Shown piece by piece: positions 21,640 to 31,700 of a DNA stretch of 64,000 nt (position 1 is its first letter; each line of letters starts with the position of its first letter). This DNA is from Zanthoxylum bungeanum (lineage: Eukaryota; Streptophyta; Magnoliopsida; Sapindales; Rutaceae): positions 1 to 64,000 of the forward strand of contig SKCR01017979.1 of assembly GCA_019454045.1 (NCBI GenBank), in the 5' to 3' direction. The notes under the pieces were generated by a model, which saw nothing but the letters and a program-made list of their open reading frames with translations, had not been told where the DNA came from and did no database searches. Both the position numbers and the translations under genes were made by a program.

Positions 21640-24600
21640 ATGGTCTAGGGAATCAGTGACTGCAGTGGGTAGAGTGCTGAGGTCTTGTATACGTAGTATG
21701 TCCGGGATACCCGTATATGAGGCACTACCTCTCCAGTATCCGATCCTCGAGTACGTCCTCAAAGCTTCACAGACAGGTTAGTAAATATTTCCCAGCTATT
21801 TGAATTCTTTTTCCTCACTCTAGTTAAGAAATCATTATGTAGTCATCATAGACTATTCTCCGATGTTTCGAATAAGCTAGGGAGCCAGATTGATAAGTCT
21901 CAAAGAAAGTTGAAAAGAGAGCAAAAAAGAAAAGAAAAAGCTAGAAGAAAAGATACATAAATTCTTGAACCAGTTAAAAACAGAGATGTATAGAGATAGA
22001 ATGAAATAGAAAAGCCTAAAGATATCCACTAAAGGACTAGGAAGAGAAAAATAAAGCTAGAAGAGAAGTAAGACAAGATAGAGGATATAGAAACAGAGTA
22101 GTAAATAAAACACTAGAACCCATAGCAGTAAAAGAGAGTAACGAAAGCCCCAACAAGTATTAGAGTTGCCTAGCAGACTTAAGATTCCATTCCTACTCAA
22201 AAGATTCTTCCAAGATAAAATCTTAGATTACCTAGTTTTCGAATTCTTCAATGAGACCAGATAAAGGAAACATCCTAATAGAGTCTATCTCATAGGCATA
22301 GGTGACCATAAGGGATCGTATAAGAATGAACTTAGAAACCTGAAAGGTAGATCAGTTCAAAGTAAGTAGGAAACCATGAGAATATACAGGGATAGACCCG
22401 TAAGGATAAAAAGAGAGTTAGGAGTAACAAAGCAACAATATAAAGCGTAAAATAGAGAGCCATAGCCGAAACCTATAGCAATGATGAAAAATAAGGATTT
22501 GGGGAGTAGGAGTAACATCCAAAAGTAGATAGAGATAGGGAAATAGAAACAGATAAGAAGTGAAGGAATCTATGGAAGTATGAATTAGAGACATGGAGTT
22601 AAGTAGTAAATATAAGTATGGTAAGATTAGAACAGAATAGAAGATGAATAGATAAAAAGAAAAGGTTATTCCCCAAGTAAGATACCTTTCTTACTTAGAA
22701 GAATTCCTCCGAATCTATTCAATATTCCTAAAACCATCTCGTATAGGTAGCGAATCCTATGATTAACCAAAGACCGTTATAAGATGGGAAAAGTAAGAAA
22801 ATCAAGGATGATCAAGGAATTTTCTAATGGTCACAACATACCAATAGAGAAAGAGAGACTTTAGGTCCTTCAAAACTCAACTTGTAGGCAAACCAGATGA
22901 AACAACGATTTGAATAATAGTTAGCTCCCCATTGTCAAGAGATTCAATAAATAGAACTTTTACTACCCATATTTTCACTGCTTCGAGATACCAGTTAAAG
23001 AAGTTATCCTGATAGAGCCTATCTCATACCTATCCTACATGAGCAATAGACTCCATCAGGACATAAAGTACTAGATTAAGGATAAAGAAACGTTTCGAGG
23101 CATAAAAAAAAAGACTAGTGAGATGTCAACAGCTCAAATTGGTATAGACGACCATGAGAAAAACCCAATGAGGTTCTATTTTAAGAAATACGGAGGATTT
23201 TGATAGGATCATCCACCTAGGAGAAAGATCAAAGAAGCTTTGAGAATATAAAGAAGGAAAACCTAAGACAGTTCAAAGATTAAGGAAGTCGGAGTAATGA
23301 ATACTAGTTCAGTAAAGGATCACATAAAGTTAGATATCATAGAAACCACAGATAAGCTGAGCCAGTAAAGATTTAGAATAAGTATAAGAATAAGCTTATA
23401 AGATTGGAGGTATTTAAGAAAGTGATAAGAGTATCAGTATGGACAATAGGACAAAGTGCTCAAATCAAGGTTTATAGCCAGAACAGAAGGTTGAAATTTT
23501 AAGAAACAAATAGAAAAATGACTCACAAATAGTCTTAATAGTAAGAAGTAAGGTAAGGAAACAGAATATGCAGATGGTATGAGGATTTTGAGGAGTAGCA
23601 ATGAAGTAATTGAATCAATGATAGTTGTAGGACCCTAGAACTTAGTAAAGGAAAGAATCTGCAAATGAGAACAATTAAAGATCAAACAAATCACGAGATG
23701 GATCGATAACTAGGTGATGAATCTAAGGAATCATGGACTAGGAACTTGAAAAAGAGAAGGTTTAACACTATGTTGAGAAGGATTCATAGGGATATAGTGA
23801 GTAACTTATAAAAGAACCTCGTGGTATAAAGAAAAGAAGGATTTTAGGACAAATGTAATGTATGGACCAAAGAATAAGGAGTCGAAAGACTAGGATTAGA
23901 AAGGAATTTTTGCAATAGAATAAGTTCCTAAGAAAAGATAATAAAAATTATTAAAGAAGTACCCAAAGGAAGAATTTAGTATCTGCAAGAAATTAAGCAA
24001 TGGAAAGGATGAGAAGATAGTATAAGGATTATGACAGAGGGTACTTCTAGAGAGAGACTCGTATAAGATGTAAAGCGAGTAATTGATAAGAATGACCGAG
24101 AGTAAAGTCAGAAAAGGTAGAGGTTTTGGTCGTAAAACCCAGTGTAGGAAAAGACATCAGACAGTTATACACGAAAGCTCTAGATAAGGGCATATATTAT
24201 CAAAGCACCAAGAGTACGAAATTAACTCCCACCCTCCCAACCCTCGACCGATACCGATAACAAATTGAGCAGGAAGTACAACCTTGAGATACTCCAGGAG
24301 CAAGTACAAGAGTAGTAATATAAGAAAAGAAAAGATAGTCCAAATGATAAATGCTAAGAGGAAACATTAGATAAAGTAACAAGAGAAGAAGTAATACCTA
24401 AGTATAGGATAAGAATGTAAATGACAATGTTAAGGATAATCAATAACATATGAGGACAGATATCCTTCAAGTAAATAAAGAAGAGATGACTTATAGTAGA
24501 TGCAAATAGAGAAGAAGTACAAAAATAAAACAACGAGATGGTTGATACTAGTATAGAAGATAAGATGAGACAAAATAATAGAAAAGAAAGATAAAAAAGA

Positions 24601-25253
24601 TGTGATCTAAAGATGTAATTCTTGGATGATCAGGCAAGACTTTTGGGAGACGGGAAAGAAATAAGAAACTCAACTATAATTCAAGAAAATTAAGCCACTG
24701 CAGGCTTGGGATAATTTTAGTAGCGGATACGTGTGGTTTGGTAGATTTGTAGTATAGTACGGAGACGACGTAACAGGTTAATAACAAATAGTCATTAAAG
24801 AAGAAAAATCTAAAGACTAATAAGGGTTGTAAAGGAATCTAAGGAGTTGATAGTTGAATAATGAAAGCCAATGTTAAGGTTAAGCTGAACAAGTGGAATA
24901 TAGAAATATCCGGGAGAGATAAGAGATATTAGAATCCTCGGTGAGAACTAAGAGCCTAGTTATTAAGAATTTGCTCAAGTTAAGGAATCATGGGGTATAA
25001 GTGGAAATCTATAAGGAAGGAAATCTTAGAGATTAGGAGTGTGGGGTTTAGCAAAAGAACAAAAGGTCAGTAATCAAAAGTACTCAGCAGAAGTATTGCA
25101 GAATGAGGACTTAAGAAAGAGCAATGAGGAAAGATTTAATAGTCATCAAGGGTTGGAAAAAAGAAGGTAGAGTTTAATAGCATCTTGGATATTCGCGAAG
25201 CAAGAAGATCACGAGTAGACATCAGAGAGGATTCGAGGACGAATCCTATTTAA
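21640..25253 (+). other. GypR interior, purine-rich and non-coding
   Basis: About 3.6 kb between PBS and polypurine tract. By eye the plus strand is strongly purine-rich (many AGAAAAG and GATAAAG runs), with stops in all frames. No zinc knuckle, protease or reverse transcriptase motif is found. The last bases (GAGGATTCGAGGACGAATCC, 25228-25247) resemble the 3' end of gypsy pol genes, which suggests that the interior was once linked to a coding element. Confidence 0.65.
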
Positions 25254-25264
25254 TGGGGGAAGAA
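25254..25264 (+). promoter_or_regulatory. GypR polypurine tract
   Basis: TGGGGGAAGAA is placed just before the 3' LTR's TGTAACGACC, as needed for plus-strand priming. Confidence 0.8.
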
Positions 25265-25266
25265 TT

Positions 25267-26109
25267 TGTAACGACCGGTAGTTTGTACTACTACCTATGA
25301 CCATATTATTACATACGGGACAAAGGAACATAAGATAAATCATGTTGGGATTCAAATACAATCATGGGAATACTTTGGGAACGATCGGTGAATTTCTCGA
25401 AGTCCCGAGAAGAGACTGTACCATGTGCCCATTTTGTACTACTTAGAGTATTTGGGGTATAATTTTTTCACACGATCTCCAATTTTTATCGTCGGAAAGC
25501 TTAGACCAAGACCTACAATTTCCGTGTTAAACATATTTCCAAAGAAGAAGAAGAAGAAGAAGAAGAAGTTTTTTTCAGAAACCAGAGTTTTAAAGGTAGT
25601 TTTCTGAAATACGAAGTCTTGGAAAACAAGTTTTCATATAAAGATGTTTTGAAAACACGGTTTTAAAGATAAAACATTTTTATATCAGTTTTCAGTTTTT
25701 AGTCCACTCACTTAGATCGTATAATGATCTAACCCCCTCAAGTCTTTATGCTTGGCAGGATTCTCGGAGGACGAGCTCGGGAGGATGCATACTGATGCAT
25801 TCACTAGGGATGGAGTCCACCAGTATTAAGTCATAAAGCATAAGAGTCCAGTTCAAGTCAAAGTAGTCGTATGGAATTGTTAGTGTCATTTAGTCTGTAT
25901 AGATAATCCTTAAAAAAGAGTTATAAGAAAATGATATTGTGAACATTCAGTTTTTTTAAAGTAAAAGTATTTATATTGTCCATTTGAGTTATGGTCTTCA
26001 TGTATGACATTGCATTCGAATAGTTAAAGTACAGTCAGATAGTCAGAGGCTAATATGGTTAGCATAGCTATCCCATGCCGGTAACATCTTCCAGATCGAG
26101 GATGTTACA
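25267..26109 (+). repeat. GypR 3' LTR with internal deletions (843 bp)
   Basis: It starts and ends like the 5' LTR but lacks about 1.06 kb. The sequence runs from TATTTCCAAA straight into a GAA run and then into CAGAAACCAGAGTTTTAAAGG. At least two deletions are needed, both touching the GAA repeat. The TATA box is within the missing part. Confidence 0.88.
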
Positions 26110-26173
26110 TAATTCTTACTTAGCAATTGTATCGTGCGATTAGAATACTTCGAGAGCTCACTTGCTATACATC

Positions 26174-26728
26174 TGTTGGGAATATATAGTTAGTAGAATA
26201 ATAGATAGAACCATAGTGGATTAGATATGCAGTATCCTAGATCATTTATCACATTATATCTCTCTCGATATATTTTCGAATGTAATATTTATTTTGTATC
26301 CATAATCATATTTGATCACATAGAACAACATAATTGGTCGACTAGTGAACATCAGCTAATGCGATATTACTCATATAATGATCTTTCTCTTTTCTCGAAT
26401 CTCCCAACCTTGATTCTATTTGCTTTTCCAGAGATGTTCTTTTAGACAGAATCTCTCATGAGCCTTCAGTAGCACTCAAAGATAGCGATCATCAATACTA
26501 ACTTTTGAGAAGCAGACAAGAGTCTAAAGGGTAAAACATGAGAATGAAATAATCTCAACGGTCTCACACAATAATATCAAGACCAAGATCTTTACTTGTA
26601 TTACCCTTAATAGTCGTAATTGTACACATGATATAAAAACATGTGCTCCGGTATTCTATCTTTTCCCATGAAGCGTATATCTCATAAAATACCACACAAA
26701 TGATAGTTCAGATAAAATCAATGTCTAA
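26174..26728 (-). mobile_element. CopC copia LTR, left part (probable)
   Basis: The DNA from TGTTGGGAATATATAG to the GypF target site is best read as the distal part of the 3' LTR of the minus-strand copia remnant at 36000-36797. The remaining LTR part is at 35624-35975. This rests on the TG start, on orientation, and on the CTGAC duplication that joins both sides. No second LTR is present to confirm it. Confidence 0.4.
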
Positions 26729-27406
26729 CTGACTGTAACATCCCCAATTCGGAGATGTTACCGGCGAGGAATAGGCCGTACTATCCCATGAGTCTCTGAC
26801 ACATTAGCTGTATACTTTGCTACTGTCTTAACTTAACTTTAAACTTAATATGGAACCATTGCCCAAACTTATTAATATAAAATACAAATTCTCATAAATT
26901 TAAAATTACATACATTTCGACTCAACATTTAATACTGAAACACAATTTTACTTATACACTTTTCTGAAACTAAACTTTGTTTGGCTTGACTGAACTTTTA
27001 CTGTGACTGAACTCTTATACTTTTTTACTCTGAACTGGTGGACTCAGACCCACTAGTGTCTGTCATCAGTATCCGACCTCTCGAGCTCGTCCTCCGAGAA
27101 ACCTGCAAGATACAAAAACTGGAATGGGGGTTAGATCACTATACGATCTAAGTGAGTGTACGAAAACTGAAAACTGATTTAGGAACTTTAGGTTCCAAAA
27201 ATATAATTCCAAAAACATATTTTCATGAAAACTTTGTTCTTAAAAACTTCATTTTTCTAAAAACTGCTTTTGAAACTCTGGTTTCTGACAACTATTTTCT
27301 AAAATCTGGTTTCTGAAAACTGTATACTGTAAATCTAAAAACTGTGTACTAAAAATCCGAAAACTGTGAGCTACTCTATATATGAAAAACCTTAACGTAT
27401 GAGGGC

Positions 27407-27411
27407 GTTAC
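27407..27411. repeat. GTTAC target duplication (partner at 29284-29288)
   Basis: GTTAC precedes and follows the insert 27412-29283. Joining the flanks recreates a copy of the GGCGTTAC-TATCGCC hairpin motif of this LTR. Confidence 0.8.
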
Positions 27412-29283
27412 TGATGAGTGGTAAATATATCACTATTTCCCACTCATTTGACTTAATATTTTGTATAGTTTCTTGACTTTTGTGAATATTTTGATGTGGT
27501 TTTTGTTATTTTGTAGATAAATAAAGTTTCAGGACTCTCTGAATGTGATTCGGGGCCAAAACAGTGAAAAATGGGCAAAAATGCAAAACTGTCATTTGGC
27601 ACGTCGCGACCCGTAGCCTACGTCGTGACCCCTAATGTGCGCCGTGAGCCTACTAAAATGCAGCAGGACACATGTCAAAATCTGAGAAGTTTGATATTTC
27701 TAACGTGCACCGGATCTTGCTAACGTTAGCCGGATCTTGCTAAAATACGCCGGGATACATTTCGCGACGCGCCCAGCTTACCGAGGCCTATAAATTCATC
27801 TCGAAATTTCAGTTTCATTTCATACATTCTTCTATGTAATTCTTTAAGAATACTAAGAAGATTGTATCTTGCTTGTTTATTTACAGCTTTCAATATTTAA
27901 TTTCAGCTTTCACACTTTATTTTCTTTACTTTTCAGTCTTTACTTTCTGCAATTTACTTTTACGCACAATACTTTCATTTCTTTACTTTTCAATAATTTA
28001 CTTTTCAGTAATGAGGAGGTAACTCCCCCTTGCTGGGGTAAAACATAAAACTTTTATTACTAATATTTAGATTAATCTTCTTTAAATATAATATATAAAC
28101 TAGTTAAAACGTGACTTAATGAGGATACCGCCTTATAGTCGGTTGGTAAATATTGAAATTGGTTTTAACCTGACTAAATTGGATACCGCCTGATTGGTCG
28201 GTTGGTAATTAATTATTAATTTGACTTAATCTGGATACCGCCTATATGGCTGGTGGGTAATTATCATGCAAAGTTAATATATTATATTAAAGGAGATATC
28301 TAGAATAGAAGTAATAAAAGTGGATAATTTTACCTCAGCATTTTATTTTATTGTACTTTTACTTTATTTACTTTTTAGAAATTTACTTTCAGCATTTACT
28401 TTTCAGCAATTTACTTTTACCATTTACTTTTCAGCATTTAATTTTCAGTATTTAATTTTCAGCATTTACTTTCCGTCATTTACTTTTTAGTATTTAATTT
28501 CCAGCAATTTACTTTATATCTTTTATTTTATTTAAGCTTTTATTACCCGTAAATATGTATCGTAACTAAGTCAATTATCTGGGGTTGTGATGAAATCCAA
28601 TATCACCGGTTTATAAGGGGTTAATTTACAGTTTGGGTAATATAAAGGTTTATTTATTGAGTCTTAAGCTTAATGCTTCTTATTAACTGGCCATTAATAA
28701 GATTGATTTGGTAAACTTAAAATGAACTTGGAAAAAGGATTTTAGGTTTAAACCCTAGACTCAATAGCACACGATCTTCCTTGAGGATAGATAACCCTTT
28801 AATATATTTCCTTACAATATAGGAATATACCTGTCGGGCGGGGGTAGCCATAATGGAACTTAATCTTAATGAATTCAGGTAACTTGGTTGACATAGGAAT
28901 ATGATTAATTAAGTTACATTGGGTATTTGTATCTGACCATCGGAAGAGGCTTTTGCATAATTTCGTGTTCTAGGTTAATGAACCGATATATTACACAAAC
29001 GTTAAATAACCACTTCATCTTTAAAAAGATTTTGGAAGGATTCACAACCATGAATAGTTTCTTAATATTGAATTTCACTTAATTTACTTTTAAGTCATTT
29101 TATTTACTTGTTTTAAATTTAAAGTCACCATCCAATCAAACAATCAATCCATTAGATACTTGTAAATATTTAACTTCATAAATTGATAACAAAAGGTTTT
29201 AAGTCCTCGTGGGATCGATACTTTTTATACTAATTGAACGATACGTGCGCTTGCATTATACGCGTGTGATTACGCACCAGTCT
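27412..29283 (+). mobile_element. Solo-LTR-like insert of a gypsy-type family
   Basis: This 1.87-kb insert starts TGATGAGTGGT and ends CACCAGTCT, with an imperfect inverted match at the ends. It carries a TATA-like TATAAAT at 27789-27795 on the plus strand, a zone of repeated TTTACTTTTCAGC words (27900-28520), and three copies of GGATACCGCC at 28123, 28181 and 28233. The end region (GGGATCGATAC, then CGTGCGCTTGC) resembles the U5 ends of Athila/Tat-like gypsy LTRs. No coding sequence is present. It is probably a solo LTR. Confidence 0.6.
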
Positions 29284-29762
29284 GTTACTTATCGCCATCC
29301 CCTCATACGCCTAACTGTAGCCAGCAGTGTAAATCCATGACTTTGGGGCGTTACGTATCGCCGTCTCCCAAAGCATGCCAGTACTGTCTCTGAAACTGGT
29401 GGTATTGGGGCGTTACGTATCGCCGTCCCCCAAGCCACAAACTAGAACTAGGGATGCGGATCTATGCTACCACCCAAGCTCTGAACTAGAGTCTAGGTAT
29501 ATGAACCTATGCCGTTATCCTGACTCTCAAACTAGAATCTAGGGGCGTTACGTATCGCCGTCCCCCTAGTCCTCTACATGTGCACATGTCTCTATAACTG
29601 TCAATTCCATGCTATCTCAAGTTACATACTGAGGTGAGTTTTTACCTCATGCCCCGAAATCATAAAACATGTACAGAAAAATATTTATTTCTCAAAGATA
29701 CTGAGTAAAACACAACTGATGATAAAATGGCTAACGCCATAAAGCAGAAAAGTAAATCTCGA

Positions 29763-31680
29763 TTGGCTTGTCTTTGCCGCTTTTCTTTTTCTTCTTCAAA
29801 ACCTGTGAATACAAAGCAAAACAAACACAAAAAGAATGCAAAATACGTTACGTGTATGAATGCATGCATGAATAAATTTCCTATTCTGTTGGGTTAGGTC
29901 TTCCGCCAGTTCTCCAGGTGATTGCACAGTATTCTCTCTGGTCTCATGGCTCAATTTCTTGTTATGTCCCGGATTCACGAGGTGGTAGACTGGTCGCTCC
30001 CAGTCTTGATTTAGCCTTTTGTTCTCCGCTGTTTGCATTTAGTCAAGATGAACCACATGGTGGGGCCTTCCACATCATCATACAATATCAAATGCTACGA
30101 AATAGTCCCAATAGTTATACATATTATCGTCCTCAAGGAATGTCCAGTAATGAAACCAGAGAACATTCAAAACACTCAATGCAACTCAAATCTGAGTTTT
30201 TGAATAAATGATCTATGCCAGACTCAAAGTGTGTGTGTGTAAAGGTTCCTTTACAGCTTGATCCTTAAGTAAGCTAACTCAATGATTTCGTTTCAAAAAT
30301 CGGGATCGATGGGTCAAACCAACCTAGATGTCTCATTTATGCCTGCAGTTGCTTTTCTGTGCTCAATGTGGTATGGTTTTCTTTCTCTTTTGTCTCTTTC
30401 TCTTTTTTTTTTAACTTCTTTTTTTCATTCTTTCTCTTTTTTTCAACACACCTACCCTTTAAGGTAGCATTTCTCCTCATGGTGGTCCTAATACTCGCCC
30501 ATGGGTAGCTTCACGCTTATCGGTTATAGGCGGTTCAATTCTTTTCTTTAGAGACTTTTCATTCATTTTCAACCATACCACACATCATAACATAAGCAAA
30601 TCAAGATAGACATCTAAGCAAACGGTCATTCACCGACCCACAATTTCTTCGATAAGTCACTTTGCTAACTACTCAGGTTTTCACTGCTAAGAATCATAAC
30701 CAAGTGCTTACGAGTCTAACATAGATCAATTAATCAAAACATCAGATAAAAGCATGTCATGGGTTTATCGTTTCTATAGTTTCACTCTAAAGCAATCAAT
30801 TTCATCATCGGACTTATGTCTAACTATTAAGGACTAAACAACCCTTTTTTTCTTTTTTTTTCTTCTTTTTTTTTTCATTCATTTCATTTTTTTTTTCTTT
30901 TCTATTTTTTCTTATTTTTTTCCTTTTTTTCTTTTTTTCTTTTTTTTTCTTTCTTTTTGAAGGCCCCCCAATGGTCTTTCTATCCTTGCAGTAAAGTTCT
31001 CTGTTCCTCGGTTTCCTTTTCCACGATATCCATGTTTGCTAAACCATTCTTTGACAATTCTTCTTTTATCCCTAACCCAACGGATATCTATGATGGCTTT
31101 TAAGACACGAGGGTTAACATGATGCATGTATGCATGAGATGCTTGAGATGCATGAGATACGTGCAATGTATGTAATATATAAGCCCATTTAAAATTTTTT
31201 ACACTAGTTGGCCTATTATCATTTTAAAGTATTCAATCATACTATTGCGCGGTGCAAACTTGTCCCAGTTGAAAAGGCCCAACATGTTTACACTTTGTGA
31301 TAACATGGCTAAACAACTTCAAATGATAAGAGGCCCAAACATAAAATGGCCCCTCGACATTTTAGAAGCTTTTGGCCCAACTGTCAAATGACACGAAGTC
31401 GTCCCAGTTTAAATGGCCCAACAAGTTCACATCTTTTGACAAAAGGTCCAACTGAATCTAAATGACGACGGTCCAAAACATCAACATAAAAAAAAAAATT
31501 CTACTAGTTCTACGACTAAGGTTCACATGTGGGTTTACGGGAGTGCGGACAAAGGCTCTCGCTAACGAAGGCTCTCGCTGACAATGCCTTTAACTAAAAC
31601 CCTTCAACCCACTGTAGACAGGCTTAATTAAAGCACAAATCCAAACATTACAAGACATTATTTCAGGGCCGATTCTCTAT
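29763..31680 (-). other. Ogre-like leader, no intact gene
   Basis: Non-coding leader with a long T-rich tract (30841-30957, purine-rich in sense). It has paired GTCCCAGTT...GGCCCAAC repeats at 31262 and 31401, and an 18-bp doublet GGCTCTCGCTAACGAA/GGCTCTCGCTGACAA near 31553-31585. Near the break the minus strand has TTTGTATTCACAG followed by an open GFEEEKEKRQRQANRD stretch, which could be an acceptor and the start of a coding exon. This is weak evidence. Confidence 0.5.
30841..30957. repeat. Long T/C-rich tract
   Basis: About 115 bp of nearly pure pyrimidine on the plus strand (T runs broken by single C). It lies in the Ogre-like leader, where in sense it is a purine tract. Confidence 0.9.
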
Positions 31681-31697
31681 CCCCAGTGGAGTCGCCA
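31681..31697 (-). promoter_or_regulatory. Ogre-like primer binding site
   Basis: Minus strand TGGCGACTCCACTGGGG, the tRNA-Arg-type site known from Ogre elements. An 11-base part of it (TGGCGACTCCA) recurs about 80 bp into the LTR at 31766-31776. Confidence 0.78.
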
Positions 31698-31700
31698 GAC

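Larger units (their letters stand above)
19723..26109 (+). mobile_element. GypR: gypsy-type LTR element without coding capacity
   Basis: The element is 6.4 kb long, with TGTAACGACC...GATGTTACA LTR ends and a perfect TAATT target duplication (19718-19722 and 26110-26114). A PBS follows the left LTR and a polypurine tract precedes the right LTR, so the sense strand is plus. The 3.6-kb inside carries no recognisable gag or pol and no long frame in any direction. This fits a large non-autonomous LTR derivative. The LTR ends match those of GypF at 26734-35618, so both belong to one superfamily. Confidence 0.9.
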
